Of a stretch of 64,000 bases of DNA, positions 23,040 to 32,200 are shown one piece after another (the first letter of the stretch is position 1; each line of letters opens with the position of its first letter). The stretch is from assembly GCA_002395805.1 (NCBI GenBank), contig DGVB01000037.1, forward strand, positions 97,239 to 161,238. Direction: 5' to 3'. The position numbers were made by a program, and so were the translations under genes. Source of the DNA: Bacteroidales bacterium UBA4295 (GTDB lineage Bacteria; Bacteroidota; Bacteroidia; Bacteroidales; Paludibacteraceae). The notes below the pieces were generated by a model. It made no database searches, was not told the origin of the DNA, and saw only the letters and a program-made list of their open reading frames with translations.

Positions 23040-24509
23040 TTATAATGCTTTGAGTGCGGCTAAAACGTATTGGTAGAATTTCTGTACCGTAGCGATATTG
23101 ACGCGCTCGTCGGGACTATGCGGGTGCTCAATCGTCGGGCCGAAAGAAATCATCTCCATTCCGTCGTATTTAGCTCCGATGATACCGCATTCGAGGCCGG
23201 CGTGAATAATAACGATACGGGGCGATGCGCCAAACTCTTTCTCGTACGTTGCTTTCATCGTAGCGAGGAGTTGGCTCTTCAAATTGGGTTTCCATCCCGG
23301 GTATGCGCCGCTGAACTGTACGTCGGCTCCGGCGAGCGAGAAAGCGGACTGAATGATCGATTGCAGTTCCTCTTTACGGCTCTCCACCGACGAACGGGTA
23401 AGGCAGCAAACCTCAACGACATGTACCATTTGGTCATTTACCATTTTGGTATTTGTAGAGATCATAGCGAGGTTGTTGGAGGTCTCGACGATGTCCGGCG
23501 CCTCGGGGATAACACGGTAAACACCATGCGGACAGAGCGTGATGGCATGGATGAGATAGTCCTGAATCTCCTCCGGCATCTCGGTCTTCGGGCACTCTAC
23601 TTCTTTGGCTGTACAGGTAATACCTCCGTCCACTCCGTCGTATTCGCTCAGGAATAGATCTTCACAGCGGTCGATGAGATCCTGCACGTCCTGATAGCTA
23701 TCCGCCGGAATCGTGATAACAGCTGACGCCTCGCGCGGAATAGCATTGCGGAGCGAGCCTCCTTCTACGCATACCAAGCGTGCCTCGTAATTAGCCACAG
23801 CCTCTTTGAGCACACGGAAGAGCAGTTTGATAGCGTTCGCGCGCTGGAGATGGATGTCGCATCCCGAGTGACCGCCTTTGCAGCCCTTGATTTCTATTTT
23901 CAAAGCGATGTCGCCCTCTTCGGTCTCTACCTCCTGGTAGCAGAACGTAGCCGTCGTATCCACACCTCCGGCGCATCCCACATAGAGTTCTCCTTCGGTC
24001 TCCGAATCGAGGTTCAGCAGATATTTGCCCTTGAGCCATCCGGGTTGAAGGGCATTCGCGCCGTACATTCCGGTCTCTTCGTCAATGGTGAAGAAAGCCT
24101 CCAAGGGCGGGTGAACGGCACTCTTGTCTGCCAGAATAGCCATCGCTGTAGCCACACCGATACCGTTGTCAGCACCAAGGGTCGTACCGTCGGCTGTAAC
24201 CCACTCTCCGTTTTCTTCTACATAGGCCTGGATAGCATCTTTCTCAAAATCAAAGATTTTGTCGCCGTTCTTCTGAGGCACCATGTCCATATGTCCCTGG
24301 AGGATAACACCCGGATGGTTCTCCATTCCCGGGGAAGCCGGTTTACGGATGAGAACATTGCCGATTTCGTCCTGGAGAGTCTCCAGACCGAGTGATTTAC
24401 CGTAGTTAACAAGGAAATCCGCAATCTCTTTGCGTTTACCGCTGGGACGCGGAATCCGGGTAAGGCTGTAGAAACAATTCCACAAACCTTGAGGTTGTAA
24501 GTTTTTCAT
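23040..24509 (-). CDS. pepD: aminoacyl-histidine dipeptidase (PepD, M20 family)
   Basis: A 489-residue cytosolic di-zinc peptidase that cleaves Xaa-His (carnosine-type) dipeptides. Metal and catalytic motifs: LQGHMDMVPQ, LGADNGIGVA, TIDEETGMYGA, LNLDSETEGE, and the C-terminal HAGLECG and PTIEHPHSPDERV. The length agrees with bacterial PepD (about 485). It starts 3 nt after the asparaginase gene on the same strand, so both are likely co-transcribed from the promoter at 25568-25599 as an amino-acid scavenging pair. Confidence 0.94.
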   Translation of the reverse strand: MKNLQPQGLWNCFYSLTRIPRPSGKRKEIADFLVNYGKSLGLETLQDEIGNVLIRKPASPGMENHPGVILQGHMDMVPQKNGDKIFDFEKDAIQAYVEENGEWVTADGTTLGADNGIGVATAMAILADKSAVHPPLEAFFTIDEETGMYGANALQPGWLKGKYLLNLDSETEGELYVGCAGGVDTTATFCYQEVETEEGDIALKIEIKGCKGGHSGCDIHLQRANAIKLLFRVLKEAVANYEARLVCVEGGSLRNAIPREASAVITIPADSYQDVQDLIDRCEDLFLSEYDGVDGGITCTAKEVECPKTEMPEEIQDYLIHAITLCPHGVYRVIPEAPDIVETSNNLAMISTNTKMVNDQMVHVVEVCCLTRSSVESRKEELQSIIQSAFSLAGADVQFSGAYPGWKPNLKSQLLATMKATYEKEFGASPRIVIIHAGLECGIIGAKYDGMEMISFGPTIEHPHSPDERVNIATVQKFYQYVLAALKAL

Positions 24510-24512
24510 ATG

Positions 24513-25544
24513 CTAATCAATTGTTAGTTCTCCACATAAATCTTTGCCGAGCAATTCGCGAACCTTTGCCGTGTCTTCGGGGTTTTCGCCGAAGAGAAGC
24601 ATCATCTTGGTAAGCAGGGCTTCCGTCGTGATATCGTGTCCGGAGAGAACCCCTGCCTTCATCAGATTGAGCGAAACGGCATAAAGACCCATTTCTACCG
24701 AACCGGTGTTGCATTGCGTCTTATTGACAATAACAATACCTTTATCTACAGCCGACTTGAGTTCGCGGTAGAGCCATTTGTCGGTAGGTGCGTTTCCTGC
24801 GCCGAAGGTCTCCAGCACTACTCCTTTTAGACCGCGTGTGCGCAGCAACGCGCGCACGACAGGCTGCTGTATTCCCGGAAAAAGTTTGAGCACCGCCACA
24901 TTGCAATCAAAGGAAGTATGGAGCCTCAGCGGCGCATTCGGATCGCTGTAATGAACCAGATGCGGCTGGTAAGTGATGTGTACACCGGCTTTCGCCAGCG
25001 CAGGATAGTTGTAACTATTGAAAGCCGAGAAATGCTCGGCGTTGCGTTTTGTAGTACGGTTTGCGCGGAAAAGCCGGTCCTCGAAATAAATGGTCACCTC
25101 CGGCACGATAGCATTGCCTTCTTCGTCTTGCGCCGCCGCTATCTCAATCGCTGTCAGCAGATTTTCCTTGGCATCCGAGCGGAGAACGCCTACCGGCAAC
25201 TGCGAGCCGGTGAAGACCACAGGTTTGGAGAGATTCTCCAGCATGAAAGAGAGGGCCGAAGCGGAATAAGACATCGTGTCGGTGCCATGCAGAATCACAA
25301 AGCCGTCGTATTCGTCATAATGGTCATAGACCATTTTCGCCATCCTAACCCAACAGTCGGGATTGACATCCGAAGAATCCAAGAGCGGAGAGAAAGCCTG
25401 AATATCCACATGAATACTGCCTTCAAAAAGCTCGGGCATAAATGCCTTGAAGGTCTCCATATCGGCCGGAACCAAAGCTCCGGACACTTTGTCCCGCACC
25501 ATAGTAATGGTGCCTCCGGTAGAAATCAAAAGTACTTTGCTCAT
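24513..25544 (-). CDS. ansA: type I (cytoplasmic) L-asparaginase
   Basis: Start at 25544 (MSKVLLISTGGTITMV) is chosen because the frame upstream runs across the promoter and into the divergent gene. 343 residues. The two catalytic threonine segments are STGGTITM and LHGTDTMSYSASAL; the CNTGSVEMGLYA segment and absence of a signal peptide fit the type I enzyme. It hydrolyses asparagine to aspartate and ammonia. First gene of a two-gene operon with pepD, divergent from the response regulator. Confidence 0.92.
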   Translation of the reverse strand: MSKVLLISTGGTITMVRDKVSGALVPADMETFKAFMPELFEGSIHVDIQAFSPLLDSSDVNPDCWVRMAKMVYDHYDEYDGFVILHGTDTMSYSASALSFMLENLSKPVVFTGSQLPVGVLRSDAKENLLTAIEIAAAQDEEGNAIVPEVTIYFEDRLFRANRTTKRNAEHFSAFNSYNYPALAKAGVHITYQPHLVHYSDPNAPLRLHTSFDCNVAVLKLFPGIQQPVVRALLRTRGLKGVVLETFGAGNAPTDKWLYRELKSAVDKGIVIVNKTQCNTGSVEMGLYAVSLNLMKAGVLSGHDITTEALLTKMMLLFGENPEDTAKVRELLGKDLCGELTID

Positions 25545-25567
25545 AGCATTTCCACAAATATGCGGTG

Positions 25568-25599
25568 CAAAATTACAATTTTTTTTGCATATATGCAAA
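25568..25599 (-). promoter_or_regulatory. promoter of ansA-pepD
   Basis: Minus strand: TTTG (plus 25596-25599), 20 nt, TAATTTTG (plus 25568-25575). Its -33 box is the right arm of the palindrome at 25584-25599. Confidence 0.75.
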
Positions 25600-25615
25600 T
25601 TATTTCGTAACTTTG
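25584..25615 (+). promoter_or_regulatory. promoter of the response-regulator gene
   Basis: TTTG (25584-25587), 20 nt, TAACTTTG (25608-25615). Its -33 box is the left arm of TTTGCATATATGCAAA (25584-25599), a perfect 16-bp palindrome shared with the divergent ansA promoter. Confidence 0.75.
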
Positions 25616-25634
25616 CGGCGGATTTTTGAATATC

Positions 25635-26312
25635 ATGGCTACACGAATCCTGATAATAGACGGTGACATCAGCCTTTCTACCGTGCTGAACGACTATCTG
25701 GTCAGCCGCGGGTACAAGGCGCATGTGGTACATACCGGGCGCGAAGGACAGGAATGTCTGAAGGAGAGCTCATGGGATATCGTGCTGACGGAGTTGCAGG
25801 GATTAGGGATGAACGGCTATGAGTTGCTCAAAGATATCCGTCACCGGCTACCGAATATTCCTTTGATTGTATTAACGACCCGTACCGACCGCGAGGACCA
25901 GATGCGGGCTTTTCAGTTGGGATGCGACGACTACCAGACCAAACCGTTTACGATGGATATCCTGATATGCCGGATAGAAGCTATCCTGCGGCGGGTACGG
26001 GCATTGGAGGAAAACAAACAGAAGGTATTCGAATTAAACGGCAAAGTGTTTGACGCCGTACATCAGACCTTTGACGGCAAACATATGTCCTCGAGGGAAA
26101 GCGATTTGCTTTTAATGCTATGCCGGCATGAAGGCGACGTGGTGGACAAACACCGAATTTTAGTAGCGCTATGGAAAGAGGACAATGCTTTTACAGCGCG
26201 ATCTTTAGGCGTGTATATCAATCACTTACGGCAATTTCTGCGACCTGCGAACTATGAGATTATTGCCGTGCGGTATAAAGGGTACAAGCTCGTTAAAAAC
26301 GAGCATTTGTGA
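25635..26312 (+). CDS. atypical OmpR/PhoB-type response regulator
   Basis: Start at 25635 (MATRILIIDGD). 225 residues: receiver domain (1-118) and winged-helix DNA-binding domain (about 130-223; SSRESDLLLMLCRHEGDVVD, RSLGVYINHLRQFL). The receiver lacks the phospho-acceptor Asp: WDIVLTELQGLGMNG places Glu53 there. One of the acidic pocket residues is Gly10 (D9-G10-D11), while the switch Lys103 (QTKPF) remains. The protein is therefore expected to act without canonical phosphorylation, possibly locked active by Glu. No histidine kinase gene is adjacent. RprY-like regulators of Bacteroidota are the nearest familiar group. It is followed after 22 nt by rpe. Confidence 0.85.
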   Translation: MATRILIIDGDISLSTVLNDYLVSRGYKAHVVHTGREGQECLKESSWDIVLTELQGLGMNGYELLKDIRHRLPNIPLIVLTTRTDREDQMRAFQLGCDDYQTKPFTMDILICRIEAILRRVRALEENKQKVFELNGKVFDAVHQTFDGKHMSSRESDLLLMLCRHEGDVVDKHRILVALWKEDNAFTARSLGVYINHLRQFLRPANYEIIAVRYKGYKLVKNEHL

Positions 26313-26334
26313 TTTGTAATTTGTAATTTAAGAT

Positions 26335-26979
26335 ATGAGATTAATAGCTCCTAGTGTATTATCAGCAGACTTTGGTCATTTGGCAGAGGATTTAGAGATG
26401 ATCAACCGCAGCGAGGCGGACTGGCTGCATGTGGATGTGATGGACGGTACATTCGTGCCGAATATATCGTTCGGTTTTCCGTTGATGAAGCCGTTCAAGC
26501 AATATTGCACGAAGCCGCTGGACGTGCATCTTATGATTGTTCATCCCGAGAAATACGTGGAGCGTTTCTGCGACGCAGGTGCATGGTCGGTAGGTTTTCA
26601 TCTGGAGGCTGTGGACGATCCGATGCCTGCATTGGAGATGATCAAAGCGAAAGGCGTTCGGACTTGTCTGACGATCAATCCGGATATCGATGTGAAGCGT
26701 CTGGTGCCTTACCTGGACAAAGTGGATATGGTATTGCTAATGAGCGTTTTTGCAGGATTCGGCGGGCAGAAATTCATTCCGGAGACGATGGATAAGATCC
26801 GTTTTATCCGCGAAGAGATAGACCGCCGCGGGCTGAAGACGTTGATCGAGATAGACGGTGGAGTCAACACAGAGAACGCCCATGCACTATTCGATGCCGG
26901 TGCAGATGTGCTGGTAGCAGGAAGTGCCGTTTTCGGTGCGAAAGATCCGGAAGAGGCCATCCGGTTAATGAAAAATTAA
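26335..26979 (+). CDS. rpe: ribulose-phosphate 3-epimerase
   Basis: 214 residues with a TIM-barrel sequence typical of Rpe: IAPSVLSADFGHL, LHVDVMDGTFVPN, KPLDVHLMIVHPE, VDMVLLMSVFAGFGGQKF, IDGGVNTENA and VAGSAVFG. Metal ligands His and Asp are in place (HVDVMDG, DVHLM, EIDGG). It interconverts ribulose-5-P and xylulose-5-P in the pentose phosphate pathway. The gap to the regulator gene is filled by ATTTGTAATTTGTAATTT repeats (26304-26329). Confidence 0.96.
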   Translation: MRLIAPSVLSADFGHLAEDLEMINRSEADWLHVDVMDGTFVPNISFGFPLMKPFKQYCTKPLDVHLMIVHPEKYVERFCDAGAWSVGFHLEAVDDPMPALEMIKAKGVRTCLTINPDIDVKRLVPYLDKVDMVLLMSVFAGFGGQKFIPETMDKIRFIREEIDRRGLKTLIEIDGGVNTENAHALFDAGADVLVAGSAVFGAKDPEEAIRLMKN

Positions 26980-26989
26980 AAATCACGGG

Positions 26990-27010
26990 ATAATATACTA
27001 TGTATATTAT
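26990..27010. repeat. AT-rich hairpin upstream of comEC
   Basis: ATAATATAC-TAT-GTATATTAT, a perfect 9-bp stem with a 3-nt loop. A related 11-bp hairpin with the same loop and core (ATACTATGTAT) lies at 42693-42717. Confidence 0.6.
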
Positions 27011-27070
27011 AGGTTGTACCGGGATACGATATAACCAGTACCTGTATAGTACAAGCGCGTTAAAACATCC

Positions 27071-28105
27071 ATGCGCGATAGAATAAGAGCATATCCGATG
27101 ATCGTATTGCTGCTGCCGCTGGTGGCGGCAATATTGCTTTTTGTAGAGAGGCCGCCGAAATACGGTACAAAGAAAGCGCCTAATGCCATGCAGGAGCGGC
27201 TATACGGCAGGTTGGAAGCAGGAGGATTGAGCGGCGACGAGTTAGCCACAACAGGTGCCTTGACTTTAGGATACAAGGAAGATTTGGATAAGGAATTGAA
27301 ACGCCATTTTCAGGCTTCCGGCGCTGCGCATGTACTGGCAGTAAGCGGGCTGCATACCGGTATCATCTATGGAATTTTAATAGGATTGCTCACTTTAGGC
27401 AGACGTTATAAACCGTTGTACGAAAACCGATTAGGGCGATGCGCATTGAGTACGATTGTTATTTCGGCCATGTGGGGATACGCATGGTTGACGGGCATGA
27501 CTCCTTCGGTCGTTCGGGCCGTACTGATGGTGACGATTTTTGAAGTCGGTCGGATGGCCTACAGGCAAGCCTTTTCTCTCAACACCATAGCCGCGGCGGC
27601 TGTGCTGATCTTACTGGTACATCCGCAGGATTTATGGAGCGTGAGTTTCCAGCTCAGTTTTGCGGCGACGGCGGCGATAGTGGTACTATTAGCCTACCCA
27701 TTCCCTCTCTTAATAAGGAAGGGAATCGGAGCCCAAATCACACGATATTTCGGAGGAATTATTTTAGTCAGCCTTGCGGCACAGTTAGGGACTTTGCCTA
27801 TCACGATGTACTATTTCGGCCAGATTAGCAATTATTTTCTTCTGACGAACCTGATTGTGCTGCCGATAGCCGCTTTTTTGGTGCCCTGCGGGTTGGTTTC
27901 TATCGCTTTGGGCGGCAGTTGGTGCGGCGTGCTGTTCAGCAAGGTTACACGGGCACTGGCTTGGGCTATGAATCATAGCGTGGAATGGATAGAGAGTCTG
28001 CCCGGTAGCACCACCAAAGTATCTATCGGTTTAGGAATGGTAGTGATTTACTACGTGCTGTTTCTCGGGTTTTGTATAGGTGTCCAGCCGCGAGAAAAAG
28101 TATAA
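27071..28105 (+). CDS. ComEC/Rec2-type competence channel core, short form
   Basis: 344 residues covering only the ComEC membrane 'Competence' domain: the signature HFQASGAAHVLAVSGLHTGI, then about seven hydrophobic segments (LSTIVISAMWGYAWLTGMTP, VSFQLSFAATAAIVVLL, FLLTNLIVLPIAAFLVP). Full ComEC proteins are usually 650-800 residues with an N-terminal OB-like soluble domain and often a C-terminal beta-lactamase-like domain; both are missing here. The family conducts single-stranded DNA into the cytoplasm. An in-frame palindromic insert (27700-27726) encodes residues near YPFPLLIRKGIG. Either a reduced transporter or a lineage-specific short form. Confidence 0.8.
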   Translation: MRDRIRAYPMIVLLLPLVAAILLFVERPPKYGTKKAPNAMQERLYGRLEAGGLSGDELATTGALTLGYKEDLDKELKRHFQASGAAHVLAVSGLHTGIIYGILIGLLTLGRRYKPLYENRLGRCALSTIVISAMWGYAWLTGMTPSVVRAVLMVTIFEVGRMAYRQAFSLNTIAAAAVLILLVHPQDLWSVSFQLSFAATAAIVVLLAYPFPLLIRKGIGAQITRYFGGIILVSLAAQLGTLPITMYYFGQISNYFLLTNLIVLPIAAFLVPCGLVSIALGGSWCGVLFSKVTRALAWAMNHSVEWIESLPGSTTKVSIGLGMVVIYYVLFLGFCIGVQPREKV

Positions 28106-28129
28106 TTTATTAAGAAAAACATGTGCGCG

Positions 28130-28161
28130 CTTGCGTATATCAAAAAAAAGTTGTATCTTTG
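28130..28161 (+). promoter_or_regulatory. promoter of the secreted-protein operon
   Basis: CTTG (28130-28133), 20-nt spacer, TATCTTTG (28154-28161); drives the overlapping genes 28190-39038. Confidence 0.78.
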
Positions 28162-28189
28162 CAGCCGTTTTAATGGTGTACGCATAGTA

Positions 28190-29236
28190 ATGAAGAAATT
28201 ATTGGGGATATGGATGATTATCTGCCTCGCGACATGCGCCTGGGCAGAGACCGTGTTTACCTTTACCTCGTCAGAGGATATGAGCCAAACGAAAGACGGC
28301 ATTACGATGGCTATCGCGAAGGGCAACGGTCAAAATAATCCCACAGTAACTACCGACTACGAGACCAAGCAGCCGGAGATGCGTTTATACACAGGAAATA
28401 CCATTACTATCTCCGGTAACGAATTGAAAGACATTCAGTTGGTATGCGCCCGAAGCAGCGCGAGCAACAAGAACTACACCGGTTTGAGCGCCAGTACAGG
28501 AGATTTGGTATCCGGCGGCGAAGCGGCAGGCAAGAACGACTGGAAAGTAGATCACTGGACGGGGAGCGCACAAGAAGTGGTGTTTACCCTGACAGGAACA
28601 GGTCAGAGACGGATACAGAAAGTAGTGGTAAACGGCGCAGAGGTAGTGATCGGTCCTGTTGAAATCCAGTTGCCGACGGAGGAAGATCTGGTAGCGGACT
28701 ATACCTATACAGAGCCGACTGTCGTGAACGTACCGGACACCCAATTTTTCAAGAACGAATATGCCTTTATCAGCAACAATATCCTGGTGTATTGCGGTCA
28801 GGGATCGATCATCAAAGCAACCGACACGACCGAGGCTTATTTCAACTGCAACGCAGATTATACCCTTACTTTTACGGCAACCGAGGCTATCAAAGGACTT
28901 GAGATAGACGGGTTTGTGCGCAAGGCTTTTAGCGCTACTTGCGACCATGGTGAGATCGAGTATCTGACCGATTTAGATTTCGACGTGGAAGGTCGACCGG
29001 CAATGGTCATTCGGAATATTGACGCTATGAGCGTGACGATCAGTTGTCCCAAACAATTGCGGTGCTACGGTGTACGCGTTTATTTCCAGGAGAATCCGGA
29101 TTACCTGTACCCCGTAGAAGGGATTGAGAGCATTCTGCCTTCGGCAGTCAGCCGTCAGAAAGTGTTGCGTGACGGACAACTCTATATTATTCAAAACAAG
29201 CGTACATACACGGCTGCGGGCGTAGAGATCCAATGA
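28190..29236 (+). CDS. secreted protein with T9SS-like C-terminal motif
   Basis: Start at 28190 (MKKLLGIWMIICLATCAWA) gives a clean signal peptide; the upstream open frame contains the promoter. 348 residues, beta-rich: TVFTFTSSEDMSQTKDGI at the N-terminus and a second module around residues 180-300. No enzyme motif is recognised. It ends KVLRDGQLYIIQNKRTYTAA, the same terminal motif as the proteins ending at 10667 and 42469, just after a simple-repeat insert (PSAVSRQ). ATGA overlap with the next gene indicates translational coupling. Confidence 0.75.
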   Translation: MKKLLGIWMIICLATCAWAETVFTFTSSEDMSQTKDGITMAIAKGNGQNNPTVTTDYETKQPEMRLYTGNTITISGNELKDIQLVCARSSASNKNYTGLSASTGDLVSGGEAAGKNDWKVDHWTGSAQEVVFTLTGTGQRRIQKVVVNGAEVVIGPVEIQLPTEEDLVADYTYTEPTVVNVPDTQFFKNEYAFISNNILVYCGQGSIIKATDTTEAYFNCNADYTLTFTATEAIKGLEIDGFVRKAFSATCDHGEIEYLTDLDFDVEGRPAMVIRNIDAMSVTISCPKQLRCYGVRVYFQENPDYLYPVEGIESILPSAVSRQKVLRDGQLYIIQNKRTYTAAGVEIQ

Positions 29237-32200
29237 AACGATTGCTGTACATACTACCGTTTCTGATTCTGGCGACAAGCTGGTGCGATTCTCTATGGGC
29301 GCAAACCACTCAGCCTAAACAGTTATCAGACGTTACAACCACCGAAGGACGCGAGTTTTTCGTGGCCTGGCTGCCGAACGGCGGTAGTCTCCCTACGGAT
29401 GCCGATTTAAAACTGCAGCTAATCGCCTCCACGCGTCATAGCAATTCCATCAAAGTGGAATATCCCAGCGGTCGGACTGACGGACCGTATATCTTGATTC
29501 CGGGTCAGTCTCATGTAATTACCGTTGACCCGGCAGAAGTTTACTGGAATATTACAGCAGGCGAGGAACAAAGACCACTGAACAAAGGTATCCGCGTATA
29601 TAGTAGTAGCAACGAGAAATTCACGCTCTATTCCATTAACCAATGCGGTACTGAGGCACAAGGAACACTATGTTTTGACGGAGCACATATCCTGCCGGTA
29701 GAAGCGCTTGGCAATGAGTATATCGTCCAAACCGCCGAGGCGGATGAGATGGCTACTGAATTCGTAGTGATGTCCACCAAGCCGGGGGTTACAACCGTAA
29801 CATTGGATCTGAAAGTAAGCAGCCGCAATCCTGTTCCACAACCGATGACAATAACCCTGAACGGTCCGAAGCAGATATATATCGTTCGTTCCAAAGCTCC
29901 GGATCCTGAGGCTCCAAATGATATCATTGACTTGTCGGGTTCTACTATCTGTGCCGACCAGCCGATAGCTGTTTGGAGCGGAAACCAGGTAGCGTCCATC
30001 CCGAATCAAAACGCAAATACAAAAGACCATGCGTATGACCAGTTGCTGCCGGTCACCAAATGGGGAATGAAGTTTCTCGTTCCTATGACAGGATTATACA
30101 CCCAGTATAACGAGGTTCATGTCACAGCACTGAATGACAACACCAACGTCAGCATCACAAATCAACGCGGTGCCCGCTCTACTACTTCTTCCATTACCCT
30201 ACCGGCGCAAGGAGACTCGGTTTTTGTAGTCAAAGCTCCTCTGGCCGGCAATCTGGATAATATGGCGATGTATATCGAGGCCGACAAACCGATTCAGGTT
30301 TATCTGCATTCCTCCGCAGGTGCTGCGAACCCGTACGATGACATCGATGGGGTACGTCACCTGCAAGGCGACCCGTCCATGACCATCATTCCTCCTTTGG
30401 AATATCTGACAGACACCACTATTTTCGCCACCTACAACGGCGGCGACGGCAACCTGACGCATGAGATGAGACTATGGGCCAAGACGGCTAACGTAGGTTC
30501 CATCCGTATGAACGGTAATTCGATTGCAAGCAGTTTCTCTCCTTCTAATATTGCGCCGGGTTATTCTACAGCGAAGATTCCTATTAACCCTACTCAGGGC
30601 ACATCATATATCATTACTGCGCCGGAGAAATGTTTCTCGGGATATGTGTACGGTATGAATGACGGTCAAACCTACCTCTACCCCGTGGGTTATGATTTTA
30701 CTCCCCATCCGGACTCATTGTTCCTGCTCGATAACGGTCCGCAATACACGGTGCGCGAGTCCGAATGGCAGGAACATGCGGTTAGTGCCACTGAAGGCGG
30801 ATGGTACTTGGACAAGACGCTGCAAGATGACGGTACCTACCTGCTGGATTCTATCTTTGTCTGCGACAGCACGATACTCAAATTCCCGATTAACACCCAT
30901 CAGCCCTGGTCCAAAGTAAAATGGGAGATTGAGGCCTCTATTCAAGGTTCCACTTACTTCGAGCCTCTTGAGCAGTTGCCGGATAATGTTTCCCGCCCGG
31001 AACTGGAGCATCAGTTTCATCTGCTTCCTATTACGGAGAAACAGGAGCCGTTTGAGGATTTCGAGGTGCGCGGTATCGTATTCCACTCCCCTGTCTTCTG
31101 CGAAATCCCGGAAGAGAAATGGGATCGCGACACGTTCAACACCGTAGTACGCGTCATGCGCCAGTACAACGACACCACATGGCATGTGATGTGTATCGGC
31201 GACACGATCAAATTCTTCTACGACAGCCTCTATTCGCAAGAGGACCTGAATCTGCACGATCCTGTTCAGAAAGACTCAACGCTTTTCATTGCTACCGAAT
31301 CAAGCGCTCATAATCCGAATCGATGGCAGTACAATATAGGCACCGGGGGGCCTTATACTTTCACGCGTCAGTACACTTCTATGGGCGGATGTGATTCCCT
31401 GAGCACTATCAGAATATTTGTTTGTTCCTCATATTTTGAGGAAAAAGATACGGTAGTTTGTCAGGATGGCACGAAATTCTTAAAATACGGCAGGTTCTTC
31501 AAGCGATACAGTGATAACAACAGCTGGCCGGTTGCAGATACGGTTCTGTACGACACCCTGCGTGCTGTAGGTTGTATGAGCACACCGGAGTATCGCGAGT
31601 TTCTGGAGCACTGCCCCACTTTCAACGGTTGCGACTCCGTGCTGAAACTGCATCTGAAGGTGATGAAACTCGTCAGAAACATCGAGACAGTCAACCAGTG
31701 TATGTCTACCGGTCCGCTTTTTGACTGGAAAGAGAAAGGTAGCGGCAGGATCATCCATTCTTTCAGTGCCGATACCATGCAGAAAGGTATCGTTTACACC
31801 TTCTACGACACTATCCGCTATGCCAACTGTCCGGAATGCCCGGATGGAAGATGCGACTCAGTGCGCAATATTCTCAATCTTCAATTCGTTTCTGATGACG
31901 GACAGGAGCATGGTCCTTTCCACGTTTGCCAAGGCCATACCTATACATACCAAAACATGGACTTTACCCATACCTTCAATTCCGACGGCAAGATATGCAA
32001 TCATCCTTATGAAGTGATCGGTACTGTACATGTCTATGGGGTAGTAGACGGACAAAAAAAGGAATTATGTTCGTTTGAGGATAAAGTGACCTTTATCGTA
32101 GATACGGTATATAAGGACCAGATGACATACGACACCATCTGCTGGGATCCGACTGCTACGAACCAGAAATACAACTGGATTAACCATCCGAACGTAGATA

